Below the pieces are notes generated by a model, which saw only the letters and a program-made list of their open reading frames with translations, ran no database searches and was not told the origin of the DNA. A DNA stretch of 64,000 nt from Curtobacterium sp. VKM Ac-2922 (GTDB taxonomy: Bacteria; Actinomycetota; Actinomycetes; Actinomycetales; Microbacteriaceae), in NCBI RefSeq assembly GCF_022815645.1, contig NZ_JALGRO010000008.1:124001-188000 (forward strand). Direction: 5' to 3'. Shown here one piece after another: positions 22,185 through 30,122 of this stretch; position 1 is the stretch's first letter; every line of letters starts with the position of its first letter. Made by a program: the position numbers and the translations under genes.

Positions 22185-22298
22185 GTGGCGCGTCACGCCG
22201 TCGTCCGGCGGTACACGGAACGGGCGGCCGAGCACGCGGTGCAGTTCGGAATCGTGCCGACGAGCACCTCGTCACGGATCCTCGCAAGCTGTCAGTGA
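22185..22298 (+). pseudogene. Relic of the methyltransferase 5' end
   Basis: The DNA from about 22172 to 22275 is a diverged copy of 22783-22910, which holds the start of the methyltransferase gene. The relic reads VARHAVVRRYTERAAEHA against VVRHDVVRRYTERAAEYA of the intact gene, then loses similarity after a short deletion but regains it at the DNA level in the block GCCGACGAGCACCT. It ends at a TGA after 37 codons and lacks every catalytic motif. A partial gene duplication that decayed is the best reading. Confidence 0.8.
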
Positions 22299-22428
22299 CT
22301 GACGCGTTGCAAGGGTCCGGAAACGAGCTCGATCGGGCCAGCCGGTACCCGAGCGGCGTCGCGTGGCAGGTCGCGTCCGGACGGTGCACTCCGCGCCCGA
22401 CTGCGCTGACGCGATCGCCCCGAGGCGG

Positions 22429-22608
22429 TCAGTCCCCGGGAGCCAGCTCCCGACGCATCTCGCTGGTCGGCTCGTGCCAGAGGTCGGCATCGGCCACCAG
22501 GGCATCCTCGACGACACAGGTGCGGACGTGCACGTCCCGTCTCCGGGCGAGGTCGCGGACGGCCCGTGGTGCGGCACGACGTGCCCCGTCGCGTACTGTG
22601 ATCGGCAT
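22429..22608 (-). CDS. Small hypothetical protein (59 aa)
   Basis: An ATG-to-TGA frame on the minus strand encoding a charged 59-residue peptide (MPITVRDGARRAAPRAVRDL, later HVRTCVVEDALVADADLWHE). Codon third positions are GC-rich as in real genes here, but no family is recognised. Its ATG overlaps the ATG of the divergent small membrane protein gene at 22607. There is no clear ribosome binding site. It may be a fragment of a larger decayed gene in this disturbed stretch. Confidence 0.35.
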   Translation of the reverse strand: MPITVRDGARRAAPRAVRDLARRRDVHVRTCVVEDALVADADLWHEPTSEMRRELAPGD

Positions 22609-22786
22609 GTGGTGGTGGATCGGGGCCGGGATCGTGCTGACGGCGTTGCTGGTGCTCTGGTTCCTGCTGCACTGGTCCACCGATCTCGGTGCGCGGTCCC
22701 GCCGGTTCGAGGGAACGGATCCCGAGGTCGCCGCTGCCCTCCGTCAAGCCGAGATCGAAGCGGCGCGGGGCCGCATGCACTTCTGA
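22607..22786 (+). CDS. Small single-helix membrane protein (59 aa)
   Basis: Begins MWWWIGAGIVLTALLVLWFLL, one clear transmembrane helix, followed by a charged tail (STDLGARSRRFEGTDPEVAAALRQAE). TACTGT lies seven bases before the ATG, a good leaderless promoter. Function unknown; such tiny membrane proteins are common in actinobacteria. The stop is 13 bases before the methyltransferase start, so the two may be cotranscribed. Confidence 0.65.
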   Translation: MWWWIGAGIVLTALLVLWFLLHWSTDLGARSRRFEGTDPEVAAALRQAEIEAARGRMHF

Positions 22787-22799
22787 CGGGAGGCCCGTG

Positions 22800-23405
22800 G
22801 TGCGTCACGACGTCGTCCGGCGGTACACGGAGCGAGCGGCCGAGTACGCACAGCGGCTCGGCACGATCGCGCACCTCCACCCCGCCGACGAGCACCTGGT
22901 CACGTCCTGGGCGGCGTCCCAGCATGGTCGCGTGCTCGATGCCGGGTGCGGACCCGGACACTGGGCCGCGCACCTGGTGGCGTGCGGGCACGACGCCGTG
23001 GGCATCGACGCGGTCCCGGCATTCGTCGACCACGCACGTCGGGCTTACCCGGGCCTGCAGTTCGACGTGGGCGACCTCGGCGCCCTGACCGCTCCGGACG
23101 ACGCGTTCGCCGGCGTGCTCGCCTGGTACTCGCTCATCCACCACGAGCCCGCGGCGCTGCCAGCCGTGCTCGCCGAGTTCGCGCGGGTCCTCGAACCCGG
23201 TGGGGGACTGCTCGTCGGGTTCTTCACCGGCGCTGCCGTGGAGCCCTTCGACCACGCGGTCACCACCGCGTGGCGCTGGTCGCCCGCGGCGCTCGCCGCA
23301 GTCCTCGACACAGCGGGCTTCGAGGTGCTCGAGACCCACACCCGCAGCGTTCCGGGTGACCGGCCGCGCCCGCACGGCGCGATCGTCGCTCGCCTGCGCT
23401 CCTGA
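22800..23405 (+). CDS. Class I SAM-dependent methyltransferase
   Basis: 201-residue methyltransferase with motif I VLDAGCGPGHWAAHL, the acidic strand AVGIDAVPAFVDHAR, VGDLGALTAPDDAFAGVLAW and the late LEPGGGLLVGFF. Substrate unknown. GTG at 22800 (or 22797) follows GGGAGG. That start lies within a sequence, GACGGGAGGCCCGTGGTG, matching the left arm of the hairpin terminator at 8573, so the gene start seems to be built from half a terminator. A relic of the same 5' end lies 0.6 kb upstream. Confidence 0.87.
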   Translation: MRHDVVRRYTERAAEYAQRLGTIAHLHPADEHLVTSWAASQHGRVLDAGCGPGHWAAHLVACGHDAVGIDAVPAFVDHARRAYPGLQFDVGDLGALTAPDDAFAGVLAWYSLIHHEPAALPAVLAEFARVLEPGGGLLVGFFTGAAVEPFDHAVTTAWRWSPAALAAVLDTAGFEVLETHTRSVPGDRPRPHGAIVARLRS

Positions 23406-23435
23406 TCGAGCTCACGGGTCGTCCGGTGGAGTGGC

Positions 23436-24287
23436 TCAGCGTGTCCAGGGGTCCTCGGGGCGACGGCCCGGCCGGAACCCGAAGTGCTCGAGCATCGCCA
23501 CGGCCTCGGGGAACCCGTGTGCCAGGACCTCGGGTGTGTGCGCGTCGCTGCCGAAGGTGACCGCGCGTCCGCCCTCGTCAGCCCACCACTCCGGGATCCA
23601 CGACCACAGCCGGCGGGTGTTCATCTCGAGCGCACGACCGGACCGCGCGATCGCCCGCATCGCCGCCCGGAACCCGTCCTCGAACGCCCGGGGGTCGAAG
23701 GGTCCCTCGGTCTCGGAGGGCCAGGCGCGGACCGCGTAGTCGATGTGCGTGAACACCTCGAACACGCTCGACCCGTCGACCATGCGCGGGACTTCGTCCA
23801 GGTACGCCCACACCACGTCGGCCGCCGGGCGGTGCCGGTAGAGCGTCATCGGCTCTGCGCGCAGCCCGTCGTGGAACGGCAGCATGTGCAGCGAGCCGTT
23901 CACCCGGTCGATCGCACCCGAGTCGAGCACGGAGGACGCCGCCGACTCCCACAGGTGCGGCTGTCCGAACTCCAGCCCGGTCAGGATCCGCAGGTCGGGG
24001 AACGCGTGCCGGCACCGGTCGATCTGCTCCAGGTAGCCGTCCAGGTCGAACACCGGCAGTCGCACGATGCCGTCCGCGTCGACGTACTTCGTCTCGTGGT
24101 GGGTGAAGTCGCCCTCGTCCACCTTCCAGGCGTCCTCGAGGTCCAGGTGCTCGGTGAACACCAGTGCCGGCAGCCCGATGCGCATCGCCCGGGCGCAGGT
24201 GCGCCACATCAGGTCTGCGGAGTCGGGTGCCGAACCGGCGTCCCAGGAGAACTGGCTGTGCACGTGCGCGTCGGCGGGCAGCGTCAT
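23436..24287 (-). CDS. PHP-domain phosphatase (histidinol-phosphatase-like)
   Basis: 283-residue metal-dependent phosphoesterase of the PHP family. Metal ligands appear in DAHVHSQFSWD (His8, His10), the segment FTEHLDLED, LTGLEFGQPH and the late VTFGSDAHTPE. This pattern resembles HisK-type histidinol phosphatases, but PHP proteins also act on other phosphates, and no his gene is adjacent. Complete in length. It is convergent with the methyltransferase and upstream of it lies a TetR gene on the same strand. Confidence 0.82.
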   Translation of the reverse strand: MTLPADAHVHSQFSWDAGSAPDSADLMWRTCARAMRIGLPALVFTEHLDLEDAWKVDEGDFTHHETKYVDADGIVRLPVFDLDGYLEQIDRCRHAFPDLRILTGLEFGQPHLWESAASSVLDSGAIDRVNGSLHMLPFHDGLRAEPMTLYRHRPAADVVWAYLDEVPRMVDGSSVFEVFTHIDYAVRAWPSETEGPFDPRAFEDGFRAAMRAIARSGRALEMNTRRLWSWIPEWWADEGGRAVTFGSDAHTPEVLAHGFPEAVAMLEHFGFRPGRRPEDPWTR

Positions 24288-24315
24288 GGGCTCGACCCTG
24301 CCACATCCGCACCGG

Positions 24316-24900
24316 TCAGAGCACGCGTTCGAGCAGCCGGAGCGTGCCGGCGATGTCGATCCGCCGGTCGAGCAACCACTGCACCTGCAGGCCGTCGAAC
24401 GCCGCGATGATCAGCGAGGCGACCTGGTCGAGGTCGGCGTCGGAGTGCCGGCCGGACGCGGCGAGTTCGTCGCGGAGCAGCGTGGCGAAGTCGGTGCGCG
24501 CCTGCTCGAACCGTGCCGAGAAGAAGTCCCTGGCCGTCTCGTTCCCGGATTCGACCGACGCGCCGAGCAGCGTCGTGTACAGCGTCACGAGCGCGGGCTC
24601 GCGGACGTTGTCGTTGGCGGACGCGGTCAGCCGGTCGAACACACCCGGCAGGTGCTCGACCGCCCGCACCGATTCCTGGTCACGCTGTCGGAGGACCTCG
24701 ACCAACAGGGCCTCGCGGGACGAGAAGTAGTGCCGGAGTGCCGCGTGCGAGACCCCGATCGCCTCGCCGATCGCCCGCAACGAGGCGCCGTCGATGCCCC
24801 GCGACTCGATCACCTCGAGCGTCTGGTCGAGGATCTCCTGCCGGCGCTGCACCCCCTTGGCGTAGGGGCCTCGGGGGCCGGGTGTGTCGCTGGAGCTCAC
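24316..24900 (-). CDS. TetR-family regulator of the sugar MFS operon
   Basis: 194-residue repressor with an N-terminal helix-turn-helix (GASLRAIGEAIGVSHAALRHYFSSREALL) and a C-terminal ligand domain typical of the BetI-like group. GTG at 24900 is preceded by TAGGGT seven bases upstream on the minus strand. It is divergent from the MFS-isomerase-dehydrogenase operon, and an ACCTA-N7-TAGGT repeat lies before that operon. Control of that operon is therefore the likely role; the ligand is probably the sugar or its oxidised product. Confidence 0.88.
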   Translation of the reverse strand: MSSSDTPGPRGPYAKGVQRRQEILDQTLEVIESRGIDGASLRAIGEAIGVSHAALRHYFSSREALLVEVLRQRDQESVRAVEHLPGVFDRLTASANDNVREPALVTLYTTLLGASVESGNETARDFFSARFEQARTDFATLLRDELAASGRHSDADLDQVASLIIAAFDGLQVQWLLDRRIDIAGTLRLLERVL

Positions 24901-24998
24901 GGCGACGACCCTACCGGCCGCACAGCAGCGGCCATGGAGACCGCAACAATGCGACCGGAAACTTCCACACGGGGGTTTTCGGTGCTACATTCCCGATC

Positions 24999-25015
24999 AC
25001 CTACCAGCACTAGGT
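24999..25015. promoter_or_regulatory. Candidate TetR operator upstream of the MFS gene
   Basis: ACCTA and TAGGT form an inverted repeat with seven bases between. It is 42 bases before the MFS start and just downstream of a possible -10 box (TACATT, 24986-24991), a place where a bound repressor would block transcription. Confidence 0.5.
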
Positions 25016-25056
25016 ATTGGAGGGCAGCGATGCCCCTGATGACTCGAGGAGGAGTC

Positions 25057-26391
25057 ATGTCGACACCGACGTCGAACGAGAAGCACGGGATCGCATCAAC
25101 CGCGTCCCCCGAATCCACCGCGGCGGCAGCAGCGCTCGCGGCGGAGGGGATCACCCAGCCGGTCGCCACCCAGCGCGTCACCCGCGGCTACCTGTGGGGG
25201 CTGAGCCTGGCGCAGTTCGGTCTGTTCGCAGCACTGCTCACACCGGTGTTCGTGAGCATGTCGCTCAAGGCATCGCAGATCAACCCGGAGAACCCGGAGC
25301 TCGTGGTCGGCGCAGTCCTGCCGATCGGCGCATTCGGTGCCCTGCTCGCGAACCCGCTCGCCGGCGCGCTGTCGGACCGCACCCGCACCCGGTGGGGCCG
25401 TCGGCGCCCGTGGATGGTCGGGGGCCTCGTCGTCTTCATGGTCTCGCTCGTCTGGCTCGCCTTCTCGACGAACCAACTGCAGCTCATGCTGGGCTGGCTC
25501 GTCGCGCAGATCGCTGCCAACGCGGTCTTCGCGGCGCTGACCGCGAGCTTCGCGGACAACGTCCCCGAGTTGCAGCGCGGGAAGGCGTCGAGCGTCATCG
25601 CGCTCGCGCAGAACCTGGCGATCCTGGCCGGCATCTACCTGGCCGTGTACCTGGTGGGCAACGTCCCGCTGCTGTTCATCGCCCCGGGCATCTTGGCGAT
25701 CGTGCTGATCCTGGTCTACTGCTTCGTCGCGAAGGACGAACTGCCGACCTACACGCTCAAGAAGTTCACCTGGCTGAACCTGATCTCGTCGTTCTGGACG
25801 AACCCGATCAAGAACCCCGACTTCGGGCTCGCCTGGTGGGGCCGCTTCCTCATCACCTTCGGCACGTTCATGTTCACGACCTACCGCGTGCTCTACATGG
25901 AGAAGCACATCGGGCTCGAGCCGGCCAAGGCCGTCGCCGCAGTGGCCTTCGGCGTGCTGCTCTACACGATCGCCCTCATGATCGCCGCGGCGATCTCGGG
26001 CTGGCTGTCCGACCGGCTCGCCCGGCGCAAGGTCTTCGTCTGGAGCTCCACCGCACTGACCGCCGTCGGTCTGATCGTCCTGGCGCACTCGGACACCGTC
26101 GAGAGCTTCTACGTCGCCGAGGTCATCATGGGCTTCGCGTTCGGCGTCTACACCGCCATCGACACGGCGCTGATCGTCGACGTGCTCCCCAACGCCGATC
26201 GCCCCGGCAAGGACCTCGGCGTGATCAACATCGCCAACGCCCTGCCGCAGTCGCTCGCACCCGCCGTCGGCCTGTTCCTGCTCCACGTGGGCAGCACCGC
26301 CGGGCAGAACTACACGCTCATGCTCTGGGGCGCCGGCGTCGCCGTGATCCTCGGCGCGCTGGTCATCTTCCCCATCAAGTCGGTCCGCTGA
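25057..26391 (+). CDS. MFS sugar transporter
   Basis: 444-residue transporter with about twelve helices. The loop DRTRTRWGRRRPW after helix 2 is the MFS signature and is close to the glycoside-pentoside-hexuronide and SLC45-like groups. A hydrophilic 45-residue N-terminus precedes the first helix (GYLWGLSLAQFGLFAALL). AGGAGG before the ATG at 25057 decides the start. It is first in an operon with a sugar isomerase and a Gfo/Idh/MocA dehydrogenase, so it probably imports a modified sugar or glycoside. Confidence 0.9.
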   Translation: MSTPTSNEKHGIASTASPESTAAAAALAAEGITQPVATQRVTRGYLWGLSLAQFGLFAALLTPVFVSMSLKASQINPENPELVVGAVLPIGAFGALLANPLAGALSDRTRTRWGRRRPWMVGGLVVFMVSLVWLAFSTNQLQLMLGWLVAQIAANAVFAALTASFADNVPELQRGKASSVIALAQNLAILAGIYLAVYLVGNVPLLFIAPGILAIVLILVYCFVAKDELPTYTLKKFTWLNLISSFWTNPIKNPDFGLAWWGRFLITFGTFMFTTYRVLYMEKHIGLEPAKAVAAVAFGVLLYTIALMIAAAISGWLSDRLARRKVFVWSSTALTAVGLIVLAHSDTVESFYVAEVIMGFAFGVYTAIDTALIVDVLPNADRPGKDLGVINIANALPQSLAPAVGLFLLHVGSTAGQNYTLMLWGAGVAVILGALVIFPIKSVR

Positions 26392-26403
26392 CCGACGCCA
26401 CCA

Positions 26404-26450
26404 GCCTGGAGGCGCGACCTGCGTCGTCGACGCCCCCCGCGCCTCCAGGC
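26404..26450 (+). terminator. Intercistronic hairpin after the MFS gene
   Basis: Thirteen-base arms, GCCTGGAGGCGCG and CGCGCCTCCAGGC, flank a 21-base loop between the MFS and isomerase genes. There is no T-run. It could be a partial terminator or an mRNA-stabilising hairpin that lowers expression of the downstream enzymes relative to the transporter. Confidence 0.6.
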
Positions 26451-26483
26451 AGTCACCTGACCCACCCACGGAAAGGACCCGAC

Positions 26484-27308
26484 ATGGCTCCCGCCATCTC
26501 GTTGCAGCTCTACACGGTGAACGCCGCCCTGGCGCCCGACCTGGACGGCGGCGTCCGCCGCCTGGCCGAGATCGGCTTCGACACGGTCGAGGCGTTCGCG
26601 TTCGTCGACCGCGCTCCCGAGCTCAAGGCCGCGTTCGACGCCCACGGCATCGCCGCCAAGACAGGGCACGCGTTCCTGGTCGAGGAGTCGATCCCGCTGC
26701 CCGACGGCACCGTGATGACGGCTCCGTCCCACGCTGACACGTTCGCCGCGGCGAAGACACTCGGCATCGAGATCGTCATCGACCCGTTCGTCGGACCGGA
26801 CCACTGGACCACGCGCGAGGGTGTCGAGCGCGTCGCACAGCGCCTCAACGCCGCCGCTGCCGAAGCGGCCCAGCACGGCATGCGCGTCGGGTACCACAAC
26901 CACGACCACGAACTCCGGCCCCGCATCGACGGCAAGCCCGCGCTGCATGTGCTGGCGTCGCTGCTCGACCCGGGCGTCGTGCTCGAACTCGACCTGTACT
27001 GGGCGTCCGCCGCCGGCATCGACGTCGTCGCGTTCGTGCAGGAGCTCGGCGACCGCATCGTCGCCGTGCACGTCAAGGACGGCCCGATGCGCGAGGGCAT
27101 CTCGACCGCCGAGGTCCCGACCGACCAGACCCCGGCCGGGCAGGGCGACGTCCGCCTGGCCGAGGCACTGGCCGCCGCGACGGCGCTGGAGTACGCGGTG
27201 ATCGAGTTCGACGGCTTCGACGGCGACGTGTTCGACGGGGTCGCCCAGTCCTACCGGTGGCTGGCGTCCACGCTGTCCGCTCCGGCCGCAGCCCAGGTGT
27301 CCGCATGA
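26484..27308 (+). CDS. Sugar phosphate isomerase/epimerase family protein
   Basis: 274-residue TIM-barrel protein of the xylose isomerase-like AP-endonuclease 2 superfamily. Visible features are ISLQLYTVNAAL at the N-terminus, the metal-site histidines in VGYHNHDHELR, LELDLYW and AVHVKDG. GGAAAGGA precedes the ATG. Its stop overlaps the next start (ATGA), coupling it to the dehydrogenase. Such pairs handle oxidised sugars such as keto-inositols or 3-keto-glycosides; which one is not shown. Confidence 0.88.
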   Translation: MAPAISLQLYTVNAALAPDLDGGVRRLAEIGFDTVEAFAFVDRAPELKAAFDAHGIAAKTGHAFLVEESIPLPDGTVMTAPSHADTFAAAKTLGIEIVIDPFVGPDHWTTREGVERVAQRLNAAAAEAAQHGMRVGYHNHDHELRPRIDGKPALHVLASLLDPGVVLELDLYWASAAGIDVVAFVQELGDRIVAVHVKDGPMREGISTAEVPTDQTPAGQGDVRLAEALAAATALEYAVIEFDGFDGDVFDGVAQSYRWLASTLSAPAAAQVSA

Positions 27309-28456
27309 CCCGCACGGGCCGGGTCGGCATCGGGTTCATCGGTGCCGGCATGATCAGCGAGCAGTACCTGACCAACCTGACGACGTTCCCCGACGTCGAG
27401 GTCGTCCGCATCGGCGACATCGACACCGAGCGGGCGGCTGCCTCGGCGGCGAAGTGGGGCGTGCCGGCGTCGGGCAACGGCGACGACGTGCTGGCGGACC
27501 CGGACGTCGAGATCGTCATCAACCTGACGCTGCCCGCCACCCACGTCGAGGTCTCGACCACGGCACTGCGCGCGGGCAAGCACGTGTGGAGCGAGAAGCC
27601 GATCGGGGTCGACCGGGCCTCGGCCGCGGGTCTGGTGGCGCTGGCGGACGAGCTCGGGCTCAAGCTCGGCATTGCGCCCGACACCGTGCTCGGCCCGGGG
27701 TGGCAGACCGCCAAGCGCGCGATCGCCTCCGGTGCGATCGGCACCCCGCTGACCGCGGTCACGAGCATGCAGTGGCAGGGCCCCGACGTGTTCCACCCGA
27801 ACGCCTCGTTCCTGTACGCCAAGGGTGCCGGTCCGCTGTTCGACATCGGCCCGTACTACTTCACCGCCCTCGTGCACCTGCTCGGCCCGATCGAGTCCGT
27901 CGTCGCCACGGGCTCGAAGTCCCGCGACACCCGATCGCTGGTCGTCGGTCCGAACGCCGGGCAGGAGTTCCCGGTCGAGGTGCCCACCCACGTGTCCGTG
28001 CTGACCTCGTTCGAGCAGGGCGCCAACGCGCAGTCGCTGCTGTCGTTCGACACGCCCCTGTTCCGGCACGGGGTGTTCGAGGTGAACGGCACCGAGGGCA
28101 CCATCGTGCTGCCGGACCCGAACACGTTCGGTGGCGGGCACCCGATCCGCATCGCACGGCCGATCCCCGTCGGGGCGTCGTTCCCGTTCGAGCAACAGTG
28201 GGAGACGGTGCTCGACGAGGAACCGACGGTCGGACGTGGCCTGGGCGTGCTGGACATGGCGCGGGCGATCCGGGGCGGGGGAGCGCACATCGCGACCGGG
28301 CACGTCGGCTACCACGTGCTCGATGCGATGGTCGCTGTCGAGGAGTCCGTCGAGCGACGGTCGTTCGTCGAGGTCGAGTCGACCGTGGCGCCGATCCCGT
28401 CGCTGCCGGAGGACTTCGACCCGCTGGCGTCGACGCTGGAGTCCGTGGCCGTCTGA
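27305..28456 (+). CDS. Gfo/Idh/MocA-family sugar oxidoreductase
   Basis: 383-residue NAD(P)-dependent dehydrogenase. The nucleotide-binding motif GFIGAGMISEQYL is at the N-terminus, and SEKPIGVDRASA carries the conserved Lys of the EKP motif; LFDIGPYY matches the substrate domain. It overlaps the isomerase gene by four bases. With the transporter and isomerase it forms a small sugar-oxidation pathway. The direction of reaction and the exact sugar are unknown. Confidence 0.92.
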   Translation: MTRTGRVGIGFIGAGMISEQYLTNLTTFPDVEVVRIGDIDTERAAASAAKWGVPASGNGDDVLADPDVEIVINLTLPATHVEVSTTALRAGKHVWSEKPIGVDRASAAGLVALADELGLKLGIAPDTVLGPGWQTAKRAIASGAIGTPLTAVTSMQWQGPDVFHPNASFLYAKGAGPLFDIGPYYFTALVHLLGPIESVVATGSKSRDTRSLVVGPNAGQEFPVEVPTHVSVLTSFEQGANAQSLLSFDTPLFRHGVFEVNGTEGTIVLPDPNTFGGGHPIRIARPIPVGASFPFEQQWETVLDEEPTVGRGLGVLDMARAIRGGGAHIATGHVGYHVLDAMVAVEESVERRSFVEVESTVAPIPSLPEDFDPLASTLESVAV

Positions 28457-28462
28457 GTCGCT

Positions 28463-28498
28463 CACCACCAGCGTCTCACGAGTGAGACGCTGGTGGTG
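28463..28498. promoter_or_regulatory. Perfect 17-bp inverted repeat before the HTH-Fic operon
   Basis: The arms, beginning CACCACCAGCGTCTCAC, are perfectly complementary with only two bases (GA) between. The repeat ends 16 bases before a TACACT -10 box and so covers the -35 region of the HTH-Fic operon. An operator for the HTH protein is the favoured reading; a terminator for the preceding gene is possible but the two-base loop and lack of T-run argue against it. Confidence 0.65.
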
Positions 28499-28527
28499 GG
28501 TGTCTCATTGTTGATACACTCTGCGGC

Positions 28528-29277
28528 ATGGACTTCCGTGCAGCGCTGTCCGTGTTCCGAGAATCTGGCGGACACGGCGTGGGTGAGCTCGCGCTCCGGA
28601 GCGGGATCAGTCGACCGACGCTGTACCGCCTGTTCGGCGGAGCGGTGCCCAGAGTGGACGACCTGGCCGAACTCGCGATCGCCTGCGGATGGGAACTCGA
28701 CTTCGACCTCCGCACGCTGAGTGACCCGATGGCCGGTGTCGCGGCCCGCCTCGAGCTCGGCGACGACACGGCCCGCGAGTGGGGTCGCGAAGCCGCGGAC
28801 TGGCGGGGACGTCTTCGTCGGTTCGTGGAGACCAACGCTGGCGAGCCGCACGACCTCGCTTTGATCGCTGAAGCCGGCCGCGCCACGGCGCCGGCCGACC
28901 GCCCCGGAGCGGCGTTCCTGCGGGGCGACCATCGTGACGTGGATCGACTCGTGTCGGCCGGCAGAGCGTCAGGGCAGCGGTGGGCGCTGTCCGGTTGGGC
29001 CGCGCTCGACGCGCTCGGCATCGACGTGGACGGCCCGACGGTCTTGTGGGTCGAGGACGTCCGGGTCACGACGCAGCTGCTCGGCGACTCCTTCCGCGCC
29101 GGCCGACGGAGCACCGCGGACCTGTTCGTGGTACGAGCGCACCCGTCGGTGTTCTCCGGCTCCACCACCGTCGACGACGTCGAGCTGGTGTCGCCGCTGC
29201 AGGCCTCACTCGATGGCATGGGTCTCGGCGGCGAACTCCGCGAGCGACTGACCGGACACCTCCGGGAGGGCCGATGA
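28528..29277 (+). CDS. HTH protein with AbiEi-like C-terminal domain, putative antitoxin
   Basis: 249-residue protein. Residues about 5-45 form an XRE-like helix-turn-helix (GVGELALRSGISRPTLYRLF). The C-terminal third (RWALSGWAALDALGIDVDGP, LFVVRAHPSVFSG, VELVSPLQASLDGMGLGG) resembles AbiEi-type antitoxin domains of type IV toxin-antitoxin systems; this is recognition by pattern and is moderate. TACACT lies seven bases before the ATG, so the mRNA is leaderless. Its stop overlaps the fic start (ATGA), so both products are made together. Autoregulation through the upstream palindrome is inferred. Confidence 0.68.
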   Translation: MDFRAALSVFRESGGHGVGELALRSGISRPTLYRLFGGAVPRVDDLAELAIACGWELDFDLRTLSDPMAGVAARLELGDDTAREWGREAADWRGRLRRFVETNAGEPHDLALIAEAGRATAPADRPGAAFLRGDHRDVDRLVSAGRASGQRWALSGWAALDALGIDVDGPTVLWVEDVRVTTQLLGDSFRAGRRSTADLFVVRAHPSVFSGSTTVDDVELVSPLQASLDGMGLGGELRERLTGHLREGR

Positions 29278-30122
29278 CCGAGGAGCCGCCGTGGGGGGAC
29301 GCGCTGGGTGGGTACGTCCGCCGCCCAGGATTGCAGCGTCACGACACCACACCGGATGACGTCGTCGCATCGCGGGTCCAGGACACGACGCCGGACGAGA
29401 CCGTTGCCGCGACGCACGTGCGATGGGACGCATCGCGGATCGACTTCGAGCGGATCCAGCCGTCTTCCGTCGACCGTGCCCTGTTCCGCTTCGAGCAGTC
29501 GTTGCCTGATCTGGTGTGGAACGCCGCGGCGCTCGAGGGCAACACCTTCACCCTGCCGGAGGTCCGGACGCTCCTGGACGGTGTCACCATCGGCGGCAAG
29601 AAGATCGAGGAAGAGGAGCAGGTCCTCGCGCTCGCGGAGGGGTACACGCGGGTCGACGACCTGGTGCGACGCGGGGCGTTCGCCCTGACCAAGTCGGTGT
29701 CCGACGACCTCCACGGGCGCGTCGCCCGACACGAGGCCATCGAGTCGGGGGCGTTCCACGGTGAAGGGTCCGTCGGCGGCGGAGGCACCGTCCGGCTCGC
29801 CAGCGGCGGTTCCGTCGAAGGGGTTCCGCAGGCGCTGCTGCAGGAACGGTTCCAGCGCATCGTGGACTTCCTCGACAGCCTCAGGGACCCGCGCGAGCGC
29901 GCGTTCGGGTACTTCGCCGCAGCGACCCGATCGCAGTTCTACTTCGACGGCAACAAGCGGACCGCGCGGCTGATGATGTCCGGCGTCCTGATGGCGGGCG
30001 GCTACGAGTCCGTCAACATCCCGTTCGCGCGCCAGTTCGAGTTCAACAAGGCACTCGACACGCTGTTCTCGACCGACGATGCCACGCCGATCATGGCGTT
30101 CATCGCGGACTGCGCAGGGTGA
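29274..30122 (+). CDS. Fic-domain protein with altered catalytic motif
   Basis: 282-residue Fic protein. Fic enzymes usually transfer AMP or another nucleotide part to target proteins. The central motif reads QFYFDGNKRTAR (Gln221 to Arg232), where the canonical catalytic His (HPFxxGNxR) is replaced by Gln; the Asp, Gly, Asn and Arg are kept. An N-terminal AAALEGN (Glu88) resembles the inhibitory (S/T)xxxE(G/N) helix. It is coupled to the HTH/AbiEi-like gene. It may be inactive, differently active, or the toxin of the pair. Its 3' end overlaps a truncated HAD gene. Confidence 0.85.
   Translation: MTEEPPWGDALGGYVRRPGLQRHDTTPDDVVASRVQDTTPDETVAATHVRWDASRIDFERIQPSSVDRALFRFEQSLPDLVWNAAALEGNTFTLPEVRTLLDGVTIGGKKIEEEEQVLALAEGYTRVDDLVRRGAFALTKSVSDDLHGRVARHEAIESGAFHGEGSVGGGGTVRLASGGSVEGVPQALLQERFQRIVDFLDSLRDPRERAFGYFAAATRSQFYFDGNKRTARLMMSGVLMAGGYESVNIPFARQFEFNKALDTLFSTDDATPIMAFIADCAG

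Noticed and set aside
22291-22303. GTCAGTGACTGAC palindrome as a phage attachment or recombination site
   Set aside because: It is a short palindrome at the end of the methyltransferase relic, with no integrase and no second copy in the window.
28463-28498. Rho-independent terminator of the oxidoreductase gene
   Set aside because: The loop is only two bases, there is no T-run and it differs from the usual terminator family here; an operator role fits its promoter position better, though a dual role cannot be excluded.
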